Shown: positions 9,173-17,688 of the stretch, piece after piece
Layout of the letters: every line of letters starts with the position of its first letter
How positions within the stretch are numbered: position 1 is the first letter of the stretch
Made by a program: the position numbers and the translations under genes
Origin: Gammaproteobacteria bacterium
GTDB lineage: Bacteria > Pseudomonadota > Gammaproteobacteria > Enterobacterales > Alteromonadaceae
Assembly (NCBI GenBank): GCA_017302255.1
Contig: JAFLDV010000021.1
Coordinates: 1-64,000, forward strand
DNA length: 64,000 nucleotides
Reading direction: 5' to 3'
Notes under the pieces: generated by a model
What the model was told of the DNA's origin: nothing
Databases searched by the model: none
The model's input: the letters and a program-made list of their open reading frames with translations, nothing else

Positions 9173-9201
9173 TTGCCCAGTCCAAAAGCATTTGGTATAA
9201 A
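9173..9201 (+). promoter_or_regulatory. Sigma-70 promoter upstream of the candidate small RNA
   Basis: TTGCCC (9173-9178) and TATAAA (9196-9201) are separated by exactly 17 bases. Nothing protein-like follows; the next element is an intrinsic terminator on the same strand about 65 bases further on. Confidence 0.5.
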
Positions 9202-9207
9202 ACTGAC

Positions 9208-9290
9208 GCGCTAGTGAAGAAATCGAAAAAACAAGAGCTCGGTTCTACGGGCCCAACAAAAATACTTAAGCCACAATTGTGGCTTTTTTA
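9208..9290 (+). ncRNA. Candidate small RNA between hemE and nudC
   Basis: A predicted transcript of about 83 bases between a well-spaced promoter and a strong Rho-independent terminator, in a gap flanked by two minus-strand genes. No plus-strand gene is present that would need either element. The body has an A-rich single-stranded stretch (ACAAAAATA) before the terminator and ends in a run of six T, features compatible with an Hfq-dependent small RNA. I do not recognise it as a known family. Existence is inferred from promoter-terminator pairing only. Confidence 0.4.
9268..9290 (+). terminator. Intrinsic terminator in the hemE-nudC gap
   Basis: AAGCCACAA/TTGTGGCTT is an 18-bp perfect palindrome followed by TTTTA on the plus strand. 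No plus-strand protein gene precedes it, so it most likely ends the candidate small RNA. Confidence 0.7.
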
Positions 9291-9319
9291 TTTTCTTTTT
9301 CCAGTATTTTTTATTAACT

Positions 9320-10141
9320 TCATTGATTTAATCCACTTTTACTCGCAATTTCACTCTGCGCTTGTGCGATCATCTGCCCTGATAGGGTTTGTACTGGTGG
9401 GATCTCCGGTAGTGCGGTGATATCAAACCAATAAGCTTCCTCAATTTCGTTTGGCTGACAACGAATGTCCCCGGATACATAATCCGCCATAAAACCAGCC
9501 ATCAACGAATGCGGAAAAGGCCAGGGCTGACTCCCTACATACCGAAGATTATTAATTTTAACGCCAACTTCCTCGGCAACTTCTCTGACCGCCGCTTGTT
9601 CTAGGGTTTCGCCAGACTCGACAAAACCCGCAAGGATCGAAAAGAAGCCCGGTTTATGTCGTTTCGACCGAGCCAGCAGAATTTGATCCTCTTTGACCAC
9701 TGCAACCAAAATGCATGGCGAAATACGGGGGTAAACGCGATGTCCGCATTTGTGGCATAACATAGCGAGCTCCCAGCTCACCAAACGCATCGCGCAGCCA
9801 CATTGCCCGCAATAGCGATGTGTTTGTAGAAACAACGCCAGTTGCGTCGCTCGGGCCGCTATTTCAAACCACACTGACTCAGGATGAGTCAGCAGAGCGC
9901 GCGCTGTATGCCATTTTGACTCATCTTCGATGCTATCTTGATGGATGAGCAGATAAATGGGCTGTTGCTGCCAAAGCCCGATCTGCAAGCAATGCTCACT
10001 GGCCGGCAACCCCAGTGATTGCAAAGTTCCATTTGGAATTTCGCCTTTTTCATTTAGAAAAATCCGGCCCTTGTTCACTACGTACCAAAAACCGCTCATT
10101 TGCGGATTTATTTCAATACTGTGCTCAATCATCGCATGCAC
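9320..10141 (-). CDS. nudC: NAD(+)/NADH diphosphatase, RNA NAD-decapping enzyme
   Basis: NudC hydrolyses NAD(H) and removes NAD caps from RNA 5' ends. It is 273 residues. A four-cysteine zinc ribbon lies around residues 115-138 (CGQCG...CHKCG), then a Nudix box GFVESGETLEQAAVREVAEEVG. Directly after comes SQPWPFPHSLM, the motif that separates NADH diphosphatases from other Nudix enzymes. Divergent from rsd, with a promoter-sized gap of 129 bp. The E. coli genome likewise places nudC, rsd and hemE together. Confidence 0.95.
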   Translation of the reverse strand: MHAMIEHSIEINPQMSGFWYVVNKGRIFLNEKGEIPNGTLQSLGLPASEHCLQIGLWQQQPIYLLIHQDSIEDESKWHTARALLTHPESVWFEIAARATQLALFLQTHRYCGQCGCAMRLVSWELAMLCHKCGHRVYPRISPCILVAVVKEDQILLARSKRHKPGFFSILAGFVESGETLEQAAVREVAEEVGVKINNLRYVGSQPWPFPHSLMAGFMADYVSGDIRCQPNEIEEAYWFDITALPEIPPVQTLSGQMIAQAQSEIASKSGLNQ

Positions 10142-10270
10142 CCGCTGGCAAAAAATGTCATGATAATGCTTAATACTGAACCGACCAATTAAAAATGTGT
10201 TGATCTTTCTCGCAGAATTCTTTTAATTAGCGGTATAACCCAAAATTAAGTGATCGAAAGGAACATCGTT

Positions 10271-10762
10271 ATGTACACCCGGCTGCAAAATGCAAGGCAA
10301 CAATGGGGCGGTTCTCTAACTGCGATCGACAACTGGCTTGAAGAACGGCAACAACTCATTGTGTCTTATTGCAAATTGGCGGCATTACCTCCGTTCGATA
10401 AGCAAAATTCTGATCAACAACTCCCAGAGCAAGCGCACATCCAATCTTTCTGCCAGATCCTGATGGATTATTTATCTGCCGGCCATTTTGAGGTATACGA
10501 TCAAATTGTCTCGCAATGCGAAGTCAATGGTCACGACAGCAAGTCACTTGCCGAAAATTTATATCCACGTATTTCTGTATCGACAGACTTAGCCTTGGAA
10601 TTTAACGACAGTTATGCCGAGCAGATTGATGATGCTGGTAGCGTTGATTTTGACGCCCATTTATCACGCCTTGGTCAAGCCTTAGAAGAGCGCTTTTCAT
10701 TAGAAGATGAATTGATCCAAACTCTGGCGACTCGTCATGTGAGTCCTTCAGTTTCAGCCTAA
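10271..10762 (+). CDS. rsd: Regulator of sigma-70 (anti-sigma D)
   Basis: Rsd binds the housekeeping sigma factor and frees core polymerase for alternative sigmas in stationary phase. The protein is 163 residues (E. coli 158). Its N-terminal block with VIDxWL-like spacing, IDNWLEERQQLIVSYCKLA, matches the family. AAAGGAA eight bases before the ATG at 10271 supports this start over a GTG 21 bases earlier. nudC-rsd adjacency matches E. coli. The identification rests on length, context and recognisable family sequence. Confidence 0.9.
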   Translation: MYTRLQNARQQWGGSLTAIDNWLEERQQLIVSYCKLAALPPFDKQNSDQQLPEQAHIQSFCQILMDYLSAGHFEVYDQIVSQCEVNGHDSKSLAENLYPRISVSTDLALEFNDSYAEQIDDAGSVDFDAHLSRLGQALEERFSLEDELIQTLATRHVSPSVSA

Positions 10763-10807
10763 TCATGCGGGCTTTGCGCGTTTTTCTGTGAAAAGCGCTA
10801 CTCTCCA

Positions 10808-10838
10808 GCAAAAAAAACCGCCCGAAGGCGGTTTTTTT
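10808..10838. terminator. Bidirectional terminator between rsd and fkpA
   Basis: AAAAAAACCGCC/GGCGGTTTTTTT with a CGAA-type tetraloop. The A- and T-tracts allow it to end both convergent genes. Confidence 0.88.
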
Positions 10839-10865
10839 ATTCCGTTTTATACGGAGTGGCAATAA

Positions 10866-11630
10866 TTACTTTTTTGCAGGAGCAGCCGGTTCAGCAGCTT
10901 CTGTTGGCACGATGCCTAACAGTTCTACTTCAAACACTAATACGCTGTTTGCTGGAATTGGACCAACATCACGCTCGCCGTAAGCAAGTTCAGATGGGAT
11001 AGTGAATTTGAACTTAGAACCAACGCCCATTAATTGCACGCCTTCAGTCCAGCCCTTGATCACTTGGTTTAATGGGAATTCAACTGGCTCGCCACCGTTT
11101 TTCTCAGTGCTATCGAATTCTTTACCATCAGTGAAAGTACCTTTGTATTTCACGCGAACTTTGTCTTCAGCTTTTGGTTTTGCACCATCAGCCGCTGTGA
11201 TCACTTCATACTGTAAGCCAGAAGCAGTCGTAGTCACGCCAGCTTTCTTCGCGTTTTCTGCTAAGTAAGCGATACCGCCAGCTTTTGCTTCTTCAGCTTT
11301 TTTCTTAGCCATTTCAGCTTGTTTATTGCGCAGTTGTTCGTCAAGCGCAGTCATAACTTTTTGAATTTCTTCGTCGGTCATTGTTGCTTTACCAGCAACT
11401 GCATCCTGAACGCCGCGGACGATTAATTCAGAATTTAATGCCACTTCTAATTTTTTGTTTTCTTCGATGGCATTTGACAGGTATTTACCTGCAGAAACGC
11501 CTAATGCATATGATTGTTTAGCCGCATCAGTATCTAATACTGGAGCCACTGGGGCTTTAGCTTCTTCTTGACATGCCGATAAAGAAATAAGAGCCGCTGC
11601 AATCAATGACAGCTTGGTCGTTACGCGCAT
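10866..11630 (-). CDS. fkpA: FKBP-type peptidyl-prolyl isomerase, lipoprotein form of FkpA
   Basis: A periplasmic foldase of 254 residues. Residues about 1-18 form a signal sequence ending in the lipobox LSAC, so the mature protein should be lipidated at the Cys. A helical N-terminal dimerisation domain (about 30-130, rich in Lys/Glu/Ala) precedes an FKBP domain (about 140-240, [38 protein letters not shown]). An Ala/Pro-rich tail follows. GGAGA lies seven bases before the ATG at 11630; the upstream open frame is not needed. fkpA near slyX is the E. coli arrangement, but E. coli FkpA is soluble and lacks a lipobox. Confidence 0.93.
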   Translation of the reverse strand: MRVTTKLSLIAAALISLSACQEEAKAPVAPVLDTDAAKQSYALGVSAGKYLSNAIEENKKLEVALNSELIVRGVQDAVAGKATMTDEEIQKVMTALDEQLRNKQAEMAKKKAEEAKAGGIAYLAENAKKAGVTTTASGLQYEVITAADGAKPKAEDKVRVKYKGTFTDGKEFDSTEKNGGEPVEFPLNQVIKGWTEGVQLMGVGSKFKFTIPSELAYGERDVGPIPANSVLVFEVELLGIVPTEAAEPAAPAKK

Positions 11631-11730
11631 TTGTTTCTCCAATAAACTGCAGACTTCACTGCAAAAGTGTGTTGTTATAATGAATAAAGGTCTAACCTTC
11701 AACCAACCCTATACTACAAGATTTGTGCAG

Positions 11731-12720
11731 ATGACGTTAACACATAGCAAGAAATATCTGGGCATTTTTCTGTTTTTTTGGCTGTTCGGCTGCCAAGAAG
11801 TTCAAAATAACCTGATTTCGCAGCAAGTGATTACTGGCGAAGGTACAGTCGCAGCTGCGATTTCGCCAAAAACGCAACTGGTTGCAGTGTCTAGTCTCAC
11901 CTCAGGCATTGTGGTTTGGGACTTACAACAGCAGCAGGCTAAGTTCCGACTTAGTCACGGCGAACCTGTCGAGAACCTAGTCACCAATGTCACTTTTAGC
12001 GATGACGGTGGTTTTTTATTAACCGCAACGGCGACCCAAGTAGCGTTGTGGCAAATGACCGATGGCAAAAATGTCGGCTTCTGGTCCATGCAACCAGGCG
12101 CCACAGTGCGCGACATTGCAGTATCGAATTTAGGAAAACACTTATTGATTGCGCAAAGTGATGGCAAGGTACAACACATCACTTTAAGCACTGGTCGGCG
12201 GATCGAATTTCTGGGTCACACCGAAAATGTGAATAGCGTGGCATTATCGCCAAATGGTCGCTATGCCCTAACTGGCGGCAGCGATTTACAAAGTTACTTG
12301 TGGGATACCCAAAGTGCACAAATCTTGTTGACGATGCCAAGCGCTAACCGAGTCACCAAGGTGGCACTGGATCCGCAAGCTCGATATGCCTTTACTGCTG
12401 ACAGTCAAAAACAAGCCACGATTTACGATTTAAAAACCGGACAACGAGTATCACAACTGCCGCTTGACCGCGGTCGAATTTTTACTGCAGCACGGTTTAG
12501 TGAAGATGGAACCTATCTACTCACAGGGGCGCCCGCACAACGAGTCACAGTCTGGACTGTCGCCAGCGGTGCTTTATTCAGCGATTGGTTGGTCACGCCC
12601 TCAGCTTTTAGTAAACAACCCAATGCGCTGGTGTATGATGTGGCGCTAATGCCGAACCAACAAGTGCTGAGTATCAGTTCGAGCGGCGTAGCTGAATATT
12701 GGGAGTTAGCACATGAGTGA
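11731..12720 (+). CDS. WD40/beta-propeller lipoprotein
   Basis: A protein of 329 residues. The N-terminus KKYLGIFLFFWLFGC is a lipoprotein signal with lipobox LFGC, so it is probably membrane-attached in the periplasm. The rest is a series of WD40-like blades of about 40 residues, with recurring patterns such as VALSPNGRYALTGGSD, YLWDTQSAQILL and AVSNLGKHLLIAQSDGK. Such propellers are protein-binding scaffolds; there are no catalytic motifs. The ATG at 11731 is chosen because the signal peptide begins there. Its stop overlaps the slyX start by 8 bp, so the two are cotranscribed. Divergent from fkpA, another lipoprotein. Confidence 0.82.
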   Translation: MTLTHSKKYLGIFLFFWLFGCQEVQNNLISQQVITGEGTVAAAISPKTQLVAVSSLTSGIVVWDLQQQQAKFRLSHGEPVENLVTNVTFSDDGGFLLTATATQVALWQMTDGKNVGFWSMQPGATVRDIAVSNLGKHLLIAQSDGKVQHITLSTGRRIEFLGHTENVNSVALSPNGRYALTGGSDLQSYLWDTQSAQILLTMPSANRVTKVALDPQARYAFTADSQKQATIYDLKTGQRVSQLPLDRGRIFTAARFSEDGTYLLTGAPAQRVTVWTVASGALFSDWLVTPSAFSKQPNALVYDVALMPNQQVLSISSSGVAEYWELAHE

Positions 12721-12937
12721 ACAAGACATCGATCTGCAATCGCATTTAGAATATTTGGAAAGCAAAGTTGCATTCCAAGAAGATGCATTGTCGCAAATGC
12801 ACGACGAGTTGCTTGAGCATCAACGTCGCATTGAAAAATTACAACGCCAAGTGCTGATGATTGCCGAGAAATTACAACAAGGTGGCGACAGTGGCATTTT
12901 GCGCACGCATGAAGAACCGCCGCCACCTCATTATTAA
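12713..12937 (+). CDS. slyX: SlyX family small coiled-coil protein
   Basis: A 74-residue protein, a continuous predicted coiled coil (LEYLESKVAFQEDALSQM onward) with the conserved Pro/His-rich end PPPPHY. E. coli SlyX is 72 residues and lies beside fkpA, as here. Function unknown. Translationally coupled to the WD40 lipoprotein gene by an 8-bp overlap. Confidence 0.92.
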   Translation: MSEQDIDLQSHLEYLESKVAFQEDALSQMHDELLEHQRRIEKLQRQVLMIAEKLQQGGDSGILRTHEEPPPPHY

Positions 12938-12981
12938 TTTTGCAATGGCGACTTTGTCAGCTTGTTTGGAGCTAAGCCCGA

Positions 12982-13191
12982 TCATTCGGGCTTGAATACA
13001 CCAATCACCGACTCACTTGGCCGCGAAGCTTTTTCTACCTGAGCCCCAGGCTGTGCCATCTGAAAACCACATTGCACACACTTCACTTTCTCGACGTTAT
13101 TTTCGATGTATAACATCATAGTGTCTATCGCTTTGCACTCAGGGCAACTTGCACCAGCGATAAACCGCTTTTTCTTCCGATCACTGCTCAT
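12982..13191 (-). CDS. yheV: YheV family zinc-ribbon protein
   Basis: A small basic protein of about 69 residues with a zinc ribbon: CPEC near residue 16 and CVQCG near residue 38. It begins KKRFIAGASCPECKA, as in E. coli YheV (DUF2387). The ATG at 13191 has GGGGAG 11 bases upstream; an ATG at 13200 is also in frame but too close to that site. It lies between slyX and yheS as in other gammaproteobacteria. Function unknown, possibly nucleic-acid binding. Confidence 0.88.
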   Translation of the reverse strand: MSSDRKKKRFIAGASCPECKAIDTMMLYIENNVEKVKCVQCGFQMAQPGAQVEKASRPSESVIGVFKPE

Positions 13192-13309
13192 TTTCAGCAT
13201 TTCTCCCCGCTTGATGCGGCAAATTTAACGACAACTTTAATCACAACTCTTGGTTTGTCGGTCGGTTCGGATTACTATCCACCCCAATTTCGCTTTGGTA
13301 CTTGAGCAC

Positions 13310-15220
13310 ATGATCCAACTTCAACAAATTGAACTGCGCCGCGGCATTGTTTGTTTATTGCAACAAGCCGATCTTACCGTATTTCCTGGGCAAAAGGTCG
13401 GAATTATCGGCGCCAATGGCTGCGGTAAATCCACGCTATTCGCCATGCTGCAGGGAAAACTGCAACAAGATGCTGGCACCTTAAGCATCCCAAGTGGCTG
13501 GACTATCGCCACTGTTGCCCAAGAAACACCCGCGTTAGATTGCTCAGCGATGGACTACGTACTGCAAGGCGACGAAAAGCTATTTCCGCTGCTGCAACTA
13601 GTCGCCAACCCGGCAGCCGACACCGATCTAGTTAATGTGCATCATCAAATCGAGTTGTTAGATGGCTACCGTGCTCAAGCCAAGGCAGGCACCTTATTAG
13701 ATGGCTTAGGCTTTAGTGGCGATATGCAACAACACGCCGTGAAATCATTCTCCGGTGGTTGGCGGATGCGCCTCAATCTAGCGCGCGCTTTAATGCAACG
13801 CGCTGAATTATTATTACTGGACGAGCCAACCAACCACTTAGATTTAGATGCTGTACTTTGGCTTGAAAAATACTTGAGTAATTTCGATGGCACTTTATTA
13901 CTGATCAGCCACGACCGCGATTTCTTAGACGCAGTGGTCGACAACATTGTGCATATCGACAATCAAGCCCTAACGCTGTATCGCGGTAATTACAGCCAAT
14001 TCGAACGCCAACGGGCAGAGCAAATGGCTCAACAACAATCGGTGTACGAAAAGCAGCAACGCCAAGTTGCGCACTTACAAAAATTTATCGATCGTTTCCG
14101 GGCCCAAGCCACCAAAGCGAAGCAAGCACAAAGCCGGATTAAAGCCCTTGAACGCATGACACTTTTGGCGCCAGCGCATGTTGATTCGCCATTCCAGTTT
14201 GAGTTTCTTGACCCAAGAAGTCTGCCGAACCCGTTACTCAAATTAGAGAACGTCCGCGCAGGTTATGGCGATCACTCGATTTTGCAGCAAATCAACTTTC
14301 AGTTGCTTCCGGGCAGCAGGATTGGCCTGTTAGGCCGCAATGGTGCTGGTAAATCGACCTTGATTAAATTGCTGTCGGGAAGCCTAGAACCGCAGTCCGG
14401 CCAAATCTGGTATGCGGCAGGCGTCGCCATTGGCTATTTTGCCCAGCATCAATTGGAAACCTTAAGACCACAGGATTCGCCGCTGCAGCATTTGGTGCGA
14501 TTGGCACCACAAGCTACCGAACAGAGTTTACGAGACTTCTTAGGTGGTTTTGGCTTCCATGGTGATAAAGCATTAGCTGCCTGCGCGCCATTTTCCGGCG
14601 GTGAAAAAGCTCGATTGGTTTTAGCATTATTGGTTTATCAACGCCCGAACTTGTTGTTACTCGATGAACCGACCAACCACTTAGACCTTGATATGCGTGA
14701 AGCCATAGTGATGGCATTGCAGGGTTTTGAAGGCGCAATCGTCGTGGTCTCGCATGATAGACATCTGCTACAAAGCACCACCGACGAATTTTACTTAGTT
14801 GCGCATGGCAAGGTTGCGCCTTTTGCCGGTGATCTCAGTGATTATTATCAATGGCTGCAAGCTGATGCCAAACTCACTCTGCAGAAATCTGAGCCTGTAT
14901 CAGCAGCAGCGCCTGTAGCACAACAGCGCAAAGACCAAAAGCGCTTAGAAGCTGATTTACGTAACCTTACGCGCAGCCTTAAACAAAGCATCGAGAAGTT
15001 AGAGCAACGCCAACAGCTACTGGAACAAAAGTTAGCAGTAATCACAGACAAGCTTGCCGACAGCGATTTATACGATGCCAGTCGTAAAGCTGAATTAACC
15101 AAAGTTCTTGCCGAGCAAACTCAGTATGGCAGCGAACTTCGTGATATCGAAGAGCAGTGGTTTGAAGCGCAAGAAGAGCTGGAAACCAAAACTGAAGCCT
15201 TTTGGCAAGCAAATGGCTAA
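13310..15220 (+). CDS. yheS: ABC-F ATPase YheS
   Basis: A soluble ABC-F protein of 636 residues (E. coli YheS 637) with two ATP-binding domains and no membrane part; the family acts on stalled ribosomes. First Walker A is GIIGANGCGKST, signature FSGGWRMRLNLARAL and Walker B LLLLDEPTNHLDL. Second Walker A is GLLGRNGAGKST and signature FSGGEKARLVLALL. The interdomain linker (about 235-300) and C-terminus (about 545-630) are coiled coils. The ATG at 13310 matches the family start; the open frame upstream is ignored. The TIGR02444 gene follows five bases after the stop, so they are likely cotranscribed. Confidence 0.95.
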   Translation: MIQLQQIELRRGIVCLLQQADLTVFPGQKVGIIGANGCGKSTLFAMLQGKLQQDAGTLSIPSGWTIATVAQETPALDCSAMDYVLQGDEKLFPLLQLVANPAADTDLVNVHHQIELLDGYRAQAKAGTLLDGLGFSGDMQQHAVKSFSGGWRMRLNLARALMQRAELLLLDEPTNHLDLDAVLWLEKYLSNFDGTLLLISHDRDFLDAVVDNIVHIDNQALTLYRGNYSQFERQRAEQMAQQQSVYEKQQRQVAHLQKFIDRFRAQATKAKQAQSRIKALERMTLLAPAHVDSPFQFEFLDPRSLPNPLLKLENVRAGYGDHSILQQINFQLLPGSRIGLLGRNGAGKSTLIKLLSGSLEPQSGQIWYAAGVAIGYFAQHQLETLRPQDSPLQHLVRLAPQATEQSLRDFLGGFGFHGDKALAACAPFSGGEKARLVLALLVYQRPNLLLLDEPTNHLDLDMREAIVMALQGFEGAIVVVSHDRHLLQSTTDEFYLVAHGKVAPFAGDLSDYYQWLQADAKLTLQKSEPVSAAAPVAQQRKDQKRLEADLRNLTRSLKQSIEKLEQRQQLLEQKLAVITDKLADSDLYDASRKAELTKVLAEQTQYGSELRDIEEQWFEAQEELETKTEAFWQANG

Positions 15221-15225
15221 AACGA

Positions 15226-15768
15226 ATGGCTAGTACTGGCAATAATATAAAAACTGCGGCGGTTGCCTGGACCGCATCCCAACTAGCCGCGGCCTTTTGG
15301 CAGTTTAGCTTGGCGTTTTATCCAAGCCGCCAGCCGCTGTTATTGCGCCTACAAGACGAACACCAAGCAAATATTAATGTGCTGCTCGGTATCTGTTGGT
15401 TGTCATTGCAACAACGACAACTGACTAGCACCCAACTCAGACAAATATTGTCAGCGCTCGAGCCGGTAAATCAGCAAGTCACCAGACCATTACGGCAAAT
15501 TCGCCGCAGCTTGCAGGCAGATACTCTGCAGTTTAAACACGCATTATTGGCAGTGGAGTTACAAGCAGAACAGGCTGAACAACAGGCAATTGCCGAGGTT
15601 TTAGCGAAATGTTGGTATCAGTTGGAATCACTGAGCTCAGCTCACACAGCCCTGCAAGCATATTGCGCACTCTGCCAAACTGATTTGTCGTCTTTGCCGT
15701 CACTACTGGTTGATCTGGATCAAGCGATCCGCGGCTATACGCCAGGCCTTGGCGAAACTTTGATCTAA
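15226..15768 (+). CDS. TIGR02444 (DUF2390) family protein
   Basis: About 180 residues, mostly alpha-helical and Gln/Leu-rich. Its N-terminal segment with FWQFSLAFYP and later LLGICWL is typical of the TIGR02444 family, often found directly after yheS in marine gammaproteobacteria. The ATG at 15226 is preferred over a TTG inside yheS. Function is not known; the position suggests a link with YheS, which is inference. Confidence 0.8.
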   Translation: MASTGNNIKTAAVAWTASQLAAAFWQFSLAFYPSRQPLLLRLQDEHQANINVLLGICWLSLQQRQLTSTQLRQILSALEPVNQQVTRPLRQIRRSLQADTLQFKHALLAVELQAEQAEQQAIAEVLAKCWYQLESLSSAHTALQAYCALCQTDLSSLPSLLVDLDQAIRGYTPGLGETLI

Positions 15769-15830
15769 ATCAGCATTAGCTTATCGATGCTTTTCTACAC
15801 TGCATTTATCAACTGTGTGGAGAAACAATC

Positions 15831-15968
15831 ATGAACATGTGGCAACAATTTACCAATGACCCGGTGATTTTCATTTCTTTTACTGGCCTTGCCATAGTGC
15901 TTGGTCTATGTGCATTTTATGCGGTGTACTTCATGTACAAAATTAGCCACGCCGGTCCAAACGACTAG
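15831..15968 (+). CDS. DUF3149 family single-span membrane peptide (45 aa)
   Basis: A 45-codon gene below usual ORF cutoffs. It begins MNMWQQFTNDPVIFISFTG, continues as one hydrophobic helix (about 12-36), and ends KISHAGPND. This pattern of a short amphipathic start, one TM segment and a small polar tail matches DUF3149. GTGGAG nine bases before the ATG is a good ribosome site, and a strong terminator follows about 80 bases after the stop. It is probably the last gene of the yheS-TIGR02444 unit. Function unknown. Confidence 0.82.
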   Translation: MNMWQQFTNDPVIFISFTGLAIVLGLCAFYAVYFMYKISHAGPND

Positions 15969-16049
15969 TCGGTTACTACCTATCCTGTTGACGGCGTCAC
16001 TCTCCCAGTGTTGGGCCTTTTCGACTGATTATGCGCAACTTGCCGTTTC

Positions 16050-16087
16050 CCTGTCAGACTGATAGTTTTCAGTCTGACAGGTTTTTT
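16050..16087 (+). terminator. Intrinsic terminator of the yheS-TIGR02444-DUF3149 unit
   Basis: A 13-bp perfect stem (CCTGTCAGACTGA and its complement) with a short loop, followed by TTTTTT. Confidence 0.88.
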
Positions 16088-16101
16088 ATTTGTTCTCTCG
16101 C

Positions 16102-17688
16102 TCACTGATTACCATGCAGCCAATTGGCCAGCAGCGTACTGTTGCGCCAGACTAGCCCATAAATCGTCAGCTGCGGGTTTGCGCCCAAACTGGTGGGTAA
16201 AGTCGAACCATCAAATACCGACAGGTTTTTCAGCTGATGATGACGTCCTTGCATATCAACCACCCCTTTGCTCGCATCCATTGCCATATTGCAGCCGCCC
16301 ATCACATGCGCGGAGGCTAAAGTCGTCCGATAGATGGCCATAGGCAAAGCCATAATTGCCGCTTTGGCTTCAGGCCAGCTCTTGTAGAGTTGGCCATCGG
16401 CATGAATAGGCATCACCGCCTTCGCGCCCGCGGCAAACTGCAACTCGGCCATCGCCAGTAACGCCTCGCGCGCCCCTGCAAACAAATAGTCTGTCAGCGG
16501 ATAATCCAGCTGCGGCTCGCCGTTACTGTCTAATTCGACTGTTCCGCCTTGTGCTTGCTCAGCAAAACCATCGCGCAGCAGTGCAATCATCACCTGCAAA
16601 TTATTGAATTGCTTCATCAAATGCGCATGTTGTTCGGCCATACCAATTAACTTAGTTGCCATTAACACTGGATGCACCGGTGGAACTTCTAATTTAAATC
16701 CCATGTTGTCCGATTCCGGCCAAACAAACTGATCTGAATACACCGATTGCGGAGCGCCAGCATGGCCATTGATCGGCTCGGCAAATAAAGCACCGGAAAT
16801 TAAACTTGGATGCAGATAAGTATGCTTTCCTAAACGCCCAGATGGATTAGGAACTTTTGATCGCAATAACAACGCCGGTGTATTAATTGCACCACCTGCC
16901 GCGATGTAATGGCGAGCTTTCACCGTGATATTCACGCCTTGGCGCGGTTGATAGTGTTCATCAACCGGCACAGCGTGTAGCGCTTGGATCTTGTCACCCT
17001 GCCATTCAAAGTTCCGCGCGGAAATACGACTAATTAAGGTCGCGCCACCGTCCAACGCCGTAGGAATGGTCGTCACTAACATTGACTGCTTAGCGTTAAT
17101 TGGGCAACCCATGCCACAGAGCCCCAAATTGGCGCAGCCATTCACATTGCGGTGAATAATGGTGTATTGCCAACCTAATTTTTCACAGCCATTTTTCAGT
17201 GCTAAGTTGTTCAAGTTCGGCGACATGTGCCACTGACTAATATTTAAACGGCCCGACGCCAAGTCAAAAAATGGCTCTAGCGAGTTGTCGCCAGAAAAAT
17301 CCAAGCCGAAATGCTCACGCCAGTAGCCAAGGGTATTTTTCGGTGTGCGAATTGAAGTAGTCCAGTTGACGGTAGTCGAACCACCAACGGTGCGACCCTG
17401 CAAAATTGCGATGCCTTGATCTTTAGTTTTACGACCAGCGCCGTCTTGATACAGATGTGGGTAAGCCCAGCGTTCTTGTTGCTTAAAGTCGCTACTGGAG
17501 TTTAAAGCACCATGCTCCAGCATAATCACGGAAAAACCCGCTTGCGTCAGAATTTCCGCAGCTAAGCCACCACCCGCGCCGGTACCGACAATAACGATAT
17601 CCGCTTCATACTGCTCGTCTTTGCTTAAGGTTGCCGCATCAATATGTTTCCAGCCACGCGCTAGACCTTGGCGAATTGGATCATCCAT
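16102..17688 (-). CDS. GMC-family FAD oxidoreductase, large subunit
   Basis: A 528-residue GMC (glucose-methanol-choline) oxidoreductase. The FAD motif is VGTGAGGGLAAEIL near residue 34. A middle Cys cluster, CANLGLCGMGCP near 195, resembles the iron-sulfur-type Cys set of membrane fructose/gluconate dehydrogenase large subunits. The C-terminal block ends with HVMGGCNMA and TSLGANPQLTIYG. It has no signal peptide of its own. The small gene just upstream encodes a Tat-signal protein and overlaps by 8 bp, so the pair probably crosses the membrane together. The substrate is unknown, an alcohol, sugar or polyol; no cytochrome c subunit gene is adjacent. Confidence 0.85.
   Translation of the reverse strand: MDDPIRQGLARGWKHIDAATLSKDEQYEADIVIVGTGAGGGLAAEILTQAGFSVIMLEHGALNSSSDFKQQERWAYPHLYQDGAGRKTKDQGIAILQGRTVGGSTTVNWTTSIRTPKNTLGYWREHFGLDFSGDNSLEPFFDLASGRLNISQWHMSPNLNNLALKNGCEKLGWQYTIIHRNVNGCANLGLCGMGCPINAKQSMLVTTIPTALDGGATLISRISARNFEWQGDKIQALHAVPVDEHYQPRQGVNITVKARHYIAAGGAINTPALLLRSKVPNPSGRLGKHTYLHPSLISGALFAEPINGHAGAPQSVYSDQFVWPESDNMGFKLEVPPVHPVLMATKLIGMAEQHAHLMKQFNNLQVMIALLRDGFAEQAQGGTVELDSNGEPQLDYPLTDYLFAGAREALLAMAELQFAAGAKAVMPIHADGQLYKSWPEAKAAIMALPMAIYRTTLASAHVMGGCNMAMDASKGVVDMQGRHHQLKNLSVFDGSTLPTSLGANPQLTIYGLVWRNSTLLANWLHGNQ

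Noticed and set aside
9112-9420. Open frame of 102 codons between hemE and nudC
   Set aside because: It reads straight through an intrinsic terminator and into the 3' end of nudC; no family resemblance.
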